Shown piece after piece: positions 7,812-15,025 of a DNA stretch of 53,546 nucleotides. The notes below the pieces were generated by a model. That model ran no database searches, had not been told where the DNA came from, and saw only the letters and a program-made list of their open reading frames with translations. Both the position numbers and the translations under genes were made by a program. The stretch is from an uncultured Rhodospirillales bacterium (GTDB lineage Bacteria > Pseudomonadota > Alphaproteobacteria > Acetobacterales > Acetobacteraceae), in assembly GCA_903835235.1 (NCBI GenBank), contig CAILMF010000053.1:1-53546 (forward strand), given 5' to 3'. Numbering within the stretch: position 1 is the first letter of the stretch; each line of letters opens with the position of its first letter.

Positions 7812-8956
7812 GCCGCCCTGCCCTTTTCAAGTCCCAATGCCTGGCGGATCTGCCCGGCCAGCGCGTCCGGCGGGCCCTGCCATTTCACCAGGCCCGCCTT
7901 GGCCACCGCGCCGGGCATGCCCCAGACCACGCTGCTCGCTTCATCCTGCGCCATCACCGTGCCGCCCGCCGCCGTCAGCGCGCGGCAGCCCTGCAGGCCG
8001 TCCTGCCCCATGCCGGTCAGCATCACCGCCAGCGCGCGGCCATCCGTCGCGGCGCTGAGGCTGCGCAGCATGGGGTCCACCGCGGGGCGGCAGAAATTCT
8101 CCGGCGCGGCGGTGGAAAGCACCGCCTTCAGCCCGCCGGCCTGGGCTTCCACCAGCAGATGGTTGTCGCCGGGCGCCACGTAGATGCGGCCGGGCAGCAG
8201 TGCCTCGCCGTCGCGGGCTTCCGACGCCGGTGGGCCGCCCAGCCGGTTCAAATGGTCCGCCAGCATGGTGGTGAAGCCTGCGGGCATGTGCTGGACGATG
8301 ATGATGGGCACCGCCACGTTGCGCGGCAGGTTGCGCACCAGCAGCGCCAGCGCCTGCGGGCCACCGGTGGAACTGCCGATGCCGATGGCGCGCGGCGGCC
8401 GCGCCAGGTGCAGCGCGGTGTCGCGGGGTGGCGGGGCGGCGGCCGGGGCGGCGCTGCCCAGGCGACGCATCCGCGCCCAGCCGCGCAGCTTGGCCAGCAA
8501 TTCGGTGCGGAAGGCCGGGTCGGCGATGCCGCCGCCGGCCGCGGTGGGCTTGGGCACGTAGTCCACCGCGCCGGCGCGCAGCGCGGCCATGGCGGCGGCG
8601 GCGCCGCGCTGGGTCAGCGCCGAGGCCACGATGACGGTGGGCGCCGGGCGCAGCCGCAGCAGGTGCGGCAGCGCGGTCATGCCATCCATCACCGGCATTT
8701 CCAGGTCCAGCAGCACCAGCTGCGGGCGCTGTTCCGGCGGCAGGGCCTGCAATGCGGCAATGGCCTGGGCGCCATCCCGCGCCGCGGCCACCACCTTGAA
8801 GTCCGGCTCGGCATCCAGCAGCCGCGTCATGATGCCGCGCACGGTGGCGCTGTCGTCGCACAGCATCACCCGGATGACGTTGCCTAAAGCAGCGGGGCCT
8901 GAAGCAGCGGGGCCCGAAGCAGCGGGCCCTGGCGCGGCGGCGGGCGCCAGGCTCAC
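7808..8956 (-). CDS. cheB: Chemotaxis response regulator / protein-glutamate methylesterase CheB
   Basis: A 382-residue CheB that removes methyl groups from chemoreceptors. The receiver domain (about residues 27-140; acidic pair in MLCDDSATVRG, phospho-Asp in VLLDLEMPVMDG) is joined to a methylesterase domain with the catalytic Ser in GIGSSTGGPQA, His in VQHMPAGF and Asp in TGMGQDGLQG. The start is the GTG at 8956, which overlaps the cheY stop as GTGA; no in-frame ATG lies before the receiver core, since the nearest one (8866) falls inside the first strand. As a result the protein has an unusual Ala/Gly/Pro N-terminal leader built from three 15-bp repeats. Confidence 0.95.
   Translation of the reverse strand: MSLAPAAAPGPAASGPAASGPAALGNVIRVMLCDDSATVRGIMTRLLDAEPDFKVVAAARDGAQAIAALQALPPEQRPQLVLLDLEMPVMDGMTALPHLLRLRPAPTVIVASALTQRGAAAAMAALRAGAVDYVPKPTAAGGGIADPAFRTELLAKLRGWARMRRLGSAAPAAAPPPRDTALHLARPPRAIGIGSSTGGPQALALLVRNLPRNVAVPIIIVQHMPAGFTTMLADHLNRLGGPPASEARDGEALLPGRIYVAPGDNHLLVEAQAGGLKAVLSTAAPENFCRPAVDPMLRSLSAATDGRALAVMLTGMGQDGLQGCRALTAAGGTVMAQDEASSVVWGMPGAVAKAGLVKWQGPPDALAGQIRQALGLEKGRAA
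8887..8931. repeat. 15-bp tandem repeat, three copies, in the 5' end of cheB
   Basis: Three consecutive 15-bp units (8887-8901, 8902-8916, 8917-8931), each reading AAGCAGCGGGSCCYG on the plus strand with one or two differences, encode three GPAAS-like pentapeptides at the N-terminus of CheB. The repeat keeps the frame, so the array can change copy number without breaking the gene. Confidence 0.9.
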
Positions 8957-9348
8957 GCGGTGGCTTCCGGCAGCAGCCCCACCTGGGTGAACTTGTCGAC
9001 CAGGATTTCCTCGTCGAACGGCTTCATCACGTATTCCTGGGCGCCGGCTTCCAGCGCGGCCAGGATGCGCGACAGCTCCGATTCCGTGGTGCAGAGCACG
9101 ACCACCGGATGGTCCGGGCCGAATTCGGCGCGCGCGGCCTTCAGGAACTCCATGCCGTCCATGACCGGCATGTTCCAGTCCAGCAGCACGGCGCGCGGCA
9201 TCTCGGCGCGGCAGGCCACCAGCGCCTCGGCGCCATCGGCGGCTTCCTTCACGGTGAAGCCGTTCTTTTCCAGCATGCGGCGCGCGGCCTTGCGCACCAC
9301 GCGGCTGTCATCCACCACCAGGCAGGTACCTTGATCGACCATCGCCAT
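8953..9348 (-). CDS. cheY: CheY-family single-domain response regulator
   Basis: A 131-residue receiver-only protein. The ATG at 9348 is chosen because it forms an ATGA overlap with the cheW stop; a longer frame to 9435 lies inside cheW. Acidic residues D13-D14 (LVVDDSR), phospho-acceptor D57 (LLDWNMPVMDG), the conserved Thr/Ser (LCTTES) and K in MKPFDEE are all present. It should be phosphorylated by CheA and signal to the flagellar motor or another output. It lies between cheW and cheB in the operon. Confidence 0.93.
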   Translation of the reverse strand: MAMVDQGTCLVVDDSRVVRKAARRMLEKNGFTVKEAADGAEALVACRAEMPRAVLLDWNMPVMDGMEFLKAARAEFGPDHPVVVLCTTESELSRILAALEAGAQEYVMKPFDEEILVDKFTQVGLLPEATA

Positions 9349-9842
9349 CACCCGATCGCCAGGATGCGTTCGACATCCAGCAGGATCACCAGGCGTTCGC
9401 CCAGCCGATGCACGCCGGTGGAAACCTCCCGCCACAGCGGGTCAAGCGTGGGCGGGTTGGCGGCGCGCTGGTCCAGCGGCAGCGGCAGCACGTCGCCGAC
9501 CGCATCGGCCAGCAGGCTGTAGAGCTCGCCGTCGCGCTCCACCACCACGCTCATCGCCTTCGCCTCCGCGCCGCGCGGCGGCAGGCCCAGGCGGCGGCGC
9601 AGGTCTATGGCGGTGACGATGCGCCCGCGCAGGTTCAGGCTGCCGGCCACTTCCGGCGGCGCCAGCGGAATGCGGGTGATGGCCTGGTAGCCCAGCACAT
9701 CCCGCACCGCCAGCACCGGCACGCCGCAGAGCTGGTCCGCCACGGTCAGGGTCAGGTAGGTCTCGGCGGCTTCATCGGCCAGCGGCGGCGGGGCGGCGGT
9801 GCGGGCCGCGCGCCCGGCGGTTTCTGGTGTGGCTTGCTGCAT
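9348..9842 (-). CDS. cheW: Chemotaxis coupling protein CheW
   Basis: A 164-residue protein with one CheW domain (residues 27-160): the strands YLTLTVADQLCGVPVLAVRDVL, the arginine/glycine loop AGSLNLRGRIVTAIDLRRRLGL and the C-terminal RLVILLDVERIL are typical. It links receptors to CheA at the membrane arrays. A GAGGAA ribosome site lies 6 bp before the ATG. The first 26 residues are a flexible Ala/Pro segment. It follows cheA by 16 bp. Confidence 0.94.
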   Translation of the reverse strand: MQQATPETAGRAARTAAPPPLADEAAETYLTLTVADQLCGVPVLAVRDVLGYQAITRIPLAPPEVAGSLNLRGRIVTAIDLRRRLGLPPRGAEAKAMSVVVERDGELYSLLADAVGDVLPLPLDQRAANPPTLDPLWREVSTGVHRLGERLVILLDVERILAIG

Positions 9843-9858
9843 GCTGCGTTCCTCGCCC

Positions 9859-12438
9859 TCAGGCCGCGACGGTCATGGCCAGGCACTGCTGCAGGCTGGC
9901 CAGCAGCGCCTCGCGGTCGAACTTCCCAACATAGTCGGTGAAGCCGGCGACACGGCCGGCCTCCACGTCGCGCGGCGTGCTGCGCCCGGTCAGCGCGATC
10001 AGCGGCAACTCGGCCCAGGCGCCGCCTTCCCGCAGCGCACGGGCCAGTGCCAGGCCGTCGATCTCCGGCATCTCGATGTCCGACACGATGATGTCGAACT
10101 TCGCGCCGGCGTCGCGCAGCCGCAGCGCTTCCTTGGCATGGGCCACGGCGGTCACGGCGTAGCCGGCGGCGGTCAGCGCCGGCACCACCAGGTTGCGGAA
10201 GAAGGCGCTGTCCTCCACCACCAGCACGCGCTGCGGCAGGGCGTTGCGCTTGCTCGCGCTGCCGCCGAACCAGTCCTCGCCGGCCTCACGCAGCCACCAG
10301 CTGGTGTCGATCACCTCGGTCACGCGCTGGTTGATGACCATGCTGCCGAGGAAGCCCGGGCGGGTGCCGGCGGGGTCGATGGCCAGGTGCTCCTCGACCA
10401 CGTCCAGGATTTCGTCCACCACCACGCCCATGGCGCGGTCGCCGTCCGAGAAGACCAGCACCGGCTGGCGCTCCTTGGCCATCTCCACGCACCACATCGG
10501 GTCCAGCGGCACCAGCGGCATCAGCCGGCCGCGATACTGCACCAGCGGCTTGCCGCCGGCGCTCTCGATCCGCTCGCGCTCGACATCCTCCAGCCGAGAG
10601 ACCAGGCCGAGCGGCACCGCCTTGGGCGTGCCATCCCCGGCGCGGAACAGCAGCAGGCTGGTCTTCTCCGGCCCGCCCAGGCCGTGGCGCGCCTCGGTCT
10701 CGTTGGCGGTCGCCGTCTCTCCGCCAACGCCGCTGGCGCGGGCGATGCCGTTGGGGTCCAGGATCATGATGACGCTGCCATCGCCGAGGATGGTGTTGCC
10801 GCTGAACATCGTCACGTGCCGCAGGATCGGCGCGACCGGCTTCACCACGATCTCCTCGGTGTCGAAGACGCGGTCCACGATGATGCCGAAGACATGCGCG
10901 CCGACCTGGGTGACCACGACGAAGCCGGTATCCTCGCGCGCCTCGGTATCCAGTTGCAGCAGGCGGCTCAGCGAGACCAGCGGCAGCAGCCGGTCGCGCA
11001 GCCGCATCACCGGCGCGTCCTTGATGCGTTCCAGCTGCGGCCCGCCCTCGCCACCGGCGCGGACCAGTTCCACCACGCCGATCTGCGGCACGGCGAAGCG
11101 CTCGCCGCCGCTCTCCACGATCAGCGCCGAGACGATGGCCAGCGTGAGGGGGATTTTGATGACGAAGGTGGTGCCGCGGCCCTCGGCGCTGCGCACCTCG
11201 ATGGTGCCGCCGATCTTCTCGATGTTGGTCTTCACCACATCCATGCCGACGCCGCGGCCGGAGACGGCGGTGACGGCGGCAGCGGTGGAGAAGCCGGCGC
11301 GGAAGATGAAGCGGAGGATGTCGCGCTCGGCCATGCCGGCCAGCTCGGCCTCGGTCGCCATGCCCTGGGCCAGCGCCTTGGCGCGGATTTTCGCGACCGG
11401 CAGGCCCTTTCCGTCATCGGCGACCTCGATGATGATGTGGCCGCCTTCGTGGTAGGCGTTCAGCATCACCTTGCCGGTTTCCGGCTTGCCGGCGGCGCGG
11501 CGGTCGGCCGGGGTTTCCAGCCCATGGTCGCCGCTGTTGCGGACCATGTGGGTCAGCGGGTCCTTGATGAGCTCCAGCACCTGGCGGTCGAGTTCCGTCT
11601 CGGCGCCCTTCATCTGCAACTCGATCTTCTTGCCCAGTTCGTGGCTGAGGTCGCGCACCAGGCGCGGCAGCTTGGCCCAGGCATTGCCGATGGGCTGCAT
11701 GCGGGTCTTCATGACCCCTTCCTGCAGGTCCGTCGTGATGTGGGACAGCCGCTGCAACGGCACGGCGAAGGCCTGGTTGTCCTCGCTGCGGGCGAGTTGC
11801 AGCAGCTGGTTGCGGGTCAGCACCAGCTCGCTGACCAGCATCATCAGCCCTTCCAGCACATCCACCGAAACGCGGATGGTCTGCGGCGCATTGGTCGGGC
11901 CGCTGCCCTCGGGGGCGGTCATCTCGGCCGGGCTGAAGGCCGGCGGCTCGCCGGGCGCCGGTTCCGGCGCCTCGGCGATGGCTAAGGGCGCCACGGCGAC
12001 GGGTTCGGGCGCGGGGGTGGCGGCGGCCTTTGCCGCGCTGGGCTTGGGCGGCGCGGCGTCGCGGCCCTCGGCGGCGGCGTTCAGCGCGTTGATCAGCGGC
12101 ATGTCGTCGCCACCGGGCTCGGCGCCCTTCTGCTCCAGGCTGGTGACGATGGCGCGGATGCGGTCGGTCGCGGCCAGGATCAGCGTGACGCCGGAGGCCG
12201 AGACCTTCAGCGCGCCGTCGCGGTAGCGGCCCAGCACGTTCTCGGCGGCATGCGCCACGGCTTCCAGCTGGCCCAGGCCAAGGAAGCCGCAGGTGCCCTT
12301 CACCGTGTGGACGATGCGGAACACCTCAGAGAGGGTGGCCTGGTCGTCCGGGTTGCGTTCCAGCCGGACCAGGGCGGAATCCAGGGCGACCAGCCCCTCG
12401 GAGGTCTCGGTAAGGAAGTCGGCCAGAAGGTCGTCCAT
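9859..12438 (-). CDS. cheA: Hybrid chemotaxis histidine kinase CheA with second CheW-like domain and receiver
   Basis: An 859-residue CheA. In order: HPt domain (residues 1-110, phospho-acceptor H44 in RIVHTVKGTCGFLG), an Ala/Pro linker (120-185) with no obvious CheY-binding P2 domain, dimerisation helices (190-260), HATPase with N box in HMVRNSGDHGLE and G boxes ADDGKGL and GRGVGMDVV, a CheW-like regulatory domain (about 440-570), a second CheW-like domain (about 600-735) and a C-terminal receiver with phospho-acceptor D787 (IVSDIEMPEIDG). The kinase phosphorylates CheY, CheB and probably its own receiver as a phosphate sink. This CheA-CheW-REC build is common in alphaproteobacteria. It is the second gene of the operon, 73 bp behind chpT. 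Confidence 0.95.
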   Translation of the reverse strand: MDDLLADFLTETSEGLVALDSALVRLERNPDDQATLSEVFRIVHTVKGTCGFLGLGQLEAVAHAAENVLGRYRDGALKVSASGVTLILAATDRIRAIVTSLEQKGAEPGGDDMPLINALNAAAEGRDAAPPKPSAAKAAATPAPEPVAVAPLAIAEAPEPAPGEPPAFSPAEMTAPEGSGPTNAPQTIRVSVDVLEGLMMLVSELVLTRNQLLQLARSEDNQAFAVPLQRLSHITTDLQEGVMKTRMQPIGNAWAKLPRLVRDLSHELGKKIELQMKGAETELDRQVLELIKDPLTHMVRNSGDHGLETPADRRAAGKPETGKVMLNAYHEGGHIIIEVADDGKGLPVAKIRAKALAQGMATEAELAGMAERDILRFIFRAGFSTAAAVTAVSGRGVGMDVVKTNIEKIGGTIEVRSAEGRGTTFVIKIPLTLAIVSALIVESGGERFAVPQIGVVELVRAGGEGGPQLERIKDAPVMRLRDRLLPLVSLSRLLQLDTEAREDTGFVVVTQVGAHVFGIIVDRVFDTEEIVVKPVAPILRHVTMFSGNTILGDGSVIMILDPNGIARASGVGGETATANETEARHGLGGPEKTSLLLFRAGDGTPKAVPLGLVSRLEDVERERIESAGGKPLVQYRGRLMPLVPLDPMWCVEMAKERQPVLVFSDGDRAMGVVVDEILDVVEEHLAIDPAGTRPGFLGSMVINQRVTEVIDTSWWLREAGEDWFGGSASKRNALPQRVLVVEDSAFFRNLVVPALTAAGYAVTAVAHAKEALRLRDAGAKFDIIVSDIEMPEIDGLALARALREGGAWAELPLIALTGRSTPRDVEAGRVAGFTDYVGKFDREALLASLQQCLAMTVAA

Positions 12439-12511
12439 CGCGCTCTCTCGGCTAGGCAGACCGGCAGAGTGGCGCGCGGCGGGCGAAGAAAGCGTAAAGC
12501 GTTCAGCGGAT

Positions 12512-13144
12512 TCAGCGGCGGGTCAGCATCAGCGCCGGCAGCCCGGGGCCCATGCCCGGCATCAACGAGGCATCGAAGCCCAGCGCCGCCGCCTGGGCCA
12601 GCAGCAGCGGCCCGACGATGTGGCGCGGGCCAGCGGCCAGCGGGTCCGGGCTGCGGCCGGACAGCAGGGCCAGGGTTTCGGCCGGCCAGGTGGCGTTGCG
12701 GCCCTCCGGCAGGCAGATCAGGTCGCGCGGGCTGCCGGAGCAGGTGACCACGCCGCCGCGCGGCAGCGCCTCGGCCGCCAGCAGCGCGGCATTCAGCACC
12801 AGCGGCACCAGCGCGGCGTCGACCGCGGTCTCGAACAGCGGGCCGGCCAGGTCGAAGCGCACCCGCTGCGCCGCCGTCGACCCGCCGAGCAGCGCCAGCA
12901 GGCCATCGCGGTCGGCCGGCTCGCCGCCGCCGCCCCAGGCCGCGCGTTGCAGCGCCAGCCGGGTGCGCAGGTCGGTCGCGGCCTGCCGCGCCACCGCCAG
13001 CATCTCGGCATCGTCGCCGCCGGCCAGCATCTCCAGCATGCCCGCCAGGGTGCCGAGCGGGCTGCCCAGGTCATGCGCGATGCGGGCCGCCAGCACCTGG
13101 GCCAGGCGCAGCGACGGGGCTTGCGGTAGGGTGGGCTCGGACAT
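12512..13144 (-). CDS. chpT: ChpT-like histidine phosphotransferase
   Basis: A 210-residue protein with the ChpT layout: an N-terminal dimerising helical hairpin holding the phospho-acceptor H24 in RIAHDLGSPLGTLAGMLEML (the HDxxxP pattern), then a degenerate HATPase-like domain without ATP-binding G boxes. In Caulobacter ChpT passes phosphate from CckA to CtrA and CpdR. It is first in the chemotaxis operon on the minus strand and the operon converges on ctrA. The 115-bp gap to the divergent DUF3553 gene contains a small duplication (GCAGGCTGGGCG twice near 13157 and 13170) but no full CtrA box. cckA itself is not in the window. Confidence 0.88.
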   Translation of the reverse strand: MSEPTLPQAPSLRLAQVLAARIAHDLGSPLGTLAGMLEMLAGGDDAEMLAVARQAATDLRTRLALQRAAWGGGGEPADRDGLLALLGGSTAAQRVRFDLAGPLFETAVDAALVPLVLNAALLAAEALPRGGVVTCSGSPRDLICLPEGRNATWPAETLALLSGRSPDPLAAGPRHIVGPLLLAQAAALGFDASLMPGMGPGLPALMLTRR

Positions 13145-13259
13145 GGATATCCCCCGGCAGGCTGGGCGTTGCAGGCTGGGCGCGATGGCCGCGGGCAGGC
13201 TTGCCGCGGTTGGGTGCCGTCGCCAATACGTACTGATCCCATGCGGACCTTAACGTGAC

Positions 13260-13427
13260 ATGAACCAATTGCAGCCCGGCCAACGCGTGCGCCACCCCGG
13301 CCAGCCGGATTGGGGGCTGGGCCAGGTGCAGTCGGTCATCGGCGACCGGGTGACGGTGAACTTCGAACATGCCGGCAAGCTGCTGATCAATGGGGCGGTG
13401 GTGACGCTGGAGGTGGTGGAGGACTGA
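13260..13427 (+). CDS. DUF3553 small protein
   Basis: A 55-residue protein beginning [13 protein letters not shown]. The core [23 protein letters not shown] is characteristic of the DUF3553 family, small SH3-like beta proteins common in alphaproteobacteria. Similar folds are found as CarD/RapA-like or UvrD C-terminal Tudor-type interaction modules, so a role in nucleic-acid or RNA polymerase contact is possible, but no function is established. The ATG sits 6 bp after a TTAAC motif. It precedes moaA by 85 bp and is divergent from chpT. Confidence 0.85.
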   Translation: MNQLQPGQRVRHPGQPDWGLGQVQSVIGDRVTVNFEHAGKLLINGAVVTLEVVED

Positions 13428-13512
13428 CGCCGCCGGCCCTTCCCCCCTTGCGCGCCGGGGGGATGGGGGACCAAATGGCCGCCTTAACCCATTGCCAAGG
13501 AAGCGCCCGGGC

Positions 13513-14502
13513 ATGCTCGACCCCTTTGGTCGAACCGTCAGTTACCTCCGCGTATCGGTCACCGACCGCTGCGACCTGCGCTGCGTCTACTGCATGGCGG
13601 AGGACATGACCTTCCTGCCCAAGGCGGAAGTGCTGAGCCTGGAGGAGTTGGACCGGCTCTGCGGCACGTTCATCAGTCTGGGCGTGGAGAAGATCCGCCT
13701 GACCGGGGGCGAGCCGCTGGTGCGGCGCGACGTGATGCGCCTGGTGCGCAGCCTGGGCGAGCGGCTGGGGCCGGGCGGGCTGCGCGAGCTGACGCTGACC
13801 ACCAACGGCACCCAGCTGGCCAAGCATGCGGAGGGGCTGTTCGCCGCCGGCGTGCGGCGGATCAATGTCTCCATCGACACGCTGGACCCCGCGAAGTTCC
13901 AGGCGATCACCCGCTGGGGCAAGCTGGAGCAGGTGCTGGACGGCGTCTTCGCCGCCAAGGCGGCGGGGCTGGCGGTGAAGATCAACGCCGTGGCGCTGAA
14001 GGACGTGAACGAGCACGAATACGACACCATGCTGGCCTGGTGCGGCGAGCATGGCTTCGACCTGACACTCATAGAAACGATGCCGATGGGCGAGATCGGC
14101 GAGGACCGCACCGACCAGTACCTGCCGCTCTCCCTGGTGCGGCAGCGGCTGGCGCGGAACTGGACCCTGACCGACACCGACTACGCCACCGGCGGGCCGG
14201 CGCGCTACATGCGGGTGGAGCAGACCGGCCAGCGCCTGGGCTTCATCACGCCCATGACGCACAACTTCTGTGAATCCTGCAACCGTGTACGGCTGACCTG
14301 CACCGGCACGCTGTACATGTGCCTGGGCCAGGACGACGCGGCCGATCTGCGCCGCCCGCTGCGCGACCCCTCGGTGGACGAGGACGGGCTGCGGCGCGCC
14401 GTGCTGGAAGCGATCGGCCGCAAGCCGAAGGGCCACGACTTCATCATCGACCGGGCAAGCCGGCCGGCGGTGGCGCGGCACATGAGCGTGACGGGGGGCT
14501 GA
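13513..14502 (+). CDS. moaA: GTP 3',8-cyclase MoaA
   Basis: A 329-residue radical-SAM enzyme that makes (8S)-3',8-cyclo-GTP in the first step of molybdenum cofactor synthesis. The first 4Fe-4S site is C20-x3-C24-x2-C27 ([11 protein letters not shown]); the second, substrate-binding cluster is formed by the [13 protein letters not shown]...MCL segment (C-x2-C-x13-C). The essential C-terminal Gly-Gly is present. I start at the ATG at 13513, which begins MLDPFGR as in homologues and follows AAGGA; an upstream in-frame TTG adds nothing. No other moa gene is adjacent. Confidence 0.97.
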   Translation: MLDPFGRTVSYLRVSVTDRCDLRCVYCMAEDMTFLPKAEVLSLEELDRLCGTFISLGVEKIRLTGGEPLVRRDVMRLVRSLGERLGPGGLRELTLTTNGTQLAKHAEGLFAAGVRRINVSIDTLDPAKFQAITRWGKLEQVLDGVFAAKAAGLAVKINAVALKDVNEHEYDTMLAWCGEHGFDLTLIETMPMGEIGEDRTDQYLPLSLVRQRLARNWTLTDTDYATGGPARYMRVEQTGQRLGFITPMTHNFCESCNRVRLTCTGTLYMCLGQDDAADLRRPLRDPSVDEDGLRRAVLEAIGRKPKGHDFIIDRASRPAVARHMSVTGG

Positions 14503-14526
14503 CCCCCAGCGCGATTGGGGGTTGCC

Positions 14527-14886
14527 ATGGAACAGGTGCAGGAGCTGGCCGCACGGCTGGTAATTCCGGGACTGCCGGCCTGGAGCGGGCTGGCGGTGCT
14601 GCTGGTGCTGGCGCTGTTCGCGCTGGCCTGGCTGTGCATGCCCTTCGCGGTGTTCGGCCTGAAGAGCCGGATGGAGATGCTGGAGGCGCAGCTGGAGGAT
14701 ATCCAGGGGGAAATCCGCGCCCTGGCGATGCGCCTGGCGGAGCGGCCAGGGCCGGCGCCAGGGGTTGCCGGCGACTACCTGGAGATCAAGCCGCCGCGGC
14801 GCGAGTTGCCGCCGGAGGTGGTGGCGACGCCAGCGCCCGGCCGGCCGGAGCCGCGGCTGGATTGGCCAGCGGCGGCGCGGCGGTAA
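14527..14886 (+). CDS. Small membrane-anchored coiled-coil protein, unknown
   Basis: A 119-residue protein starting at the ATG at 14527, 24 bp after moaA. A hydrophobic segment (about residues 18-45, rich in Leu/Val/Ala) predicts one transmembrane helix near the N-terminus; residues 48-78 (KSRMEMLEAQLEDIQGEIRAL) look like a coiled coil on the cytoplasmic side, and the tail is Pro/Arg-rich. It resembles unclassified bitopic proteins rather than any family I can name. Its last 11 codons and stop are the first unit of a 66-bp tandem repeat that continues downstream. Confidence 0.65.
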   Translation: MEQVQELAARLVIPGLPAWSGLAVLLVLALFALAWLCMPFAVFGLKSRMEMLEAQLEDIQGEIRALAMRLAERPGPAPGVAGDYLEIKPPRRELPPEVVATPAPGRPEPRLDWPAAARR

Positions 14887-15007
14887 CCCCACGCGGCGAC
14901 CGCTTGCGCAGCCTCGCCGCGGCTGGATTGGCCGACGGCGGCGCGGCGGTAACCCCACGCGGCGACCGCTTGCACAACCTGGCCGCGGCTGGACTGGCCG
15001 ACGGCGG
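14851..15007. repeat. 66-bp tandem repeat spanning a gene end (2.4 copies)
   Basis: Units start at 14851, 14917 and 14983, exactly 66 bp apart. Units 1 and 2 differ at about 5 of 66 positions; unit 3 is identical to the unit core for about 25 bp before diverging. The unit contains the last codons and TAA stop of the small membrane protein (stop at 14884-14886, copied at 14950-14952). Most of the 139-bp gap to the convergent AsnB-like gene is made of this repeat. Each unit contains GCGGT/ACCGC complementary segments, so it could fold and terminate transcription. Confidence 0.85.
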
Positions 15008-15025
15008 TAGCGGCCCACCACCCTC

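Noticed and set aside
13250-13490. TTAAC motifs before the DUF3553 gene (13250) and moaA (about 13484), considered as CtrA boxes.
   Set aside because: Only half-sites; no TTAA-N7-TTAA was found in the gaps near ctrA, chpT, moaA or ccrM, and single half-sites are expected by chance.
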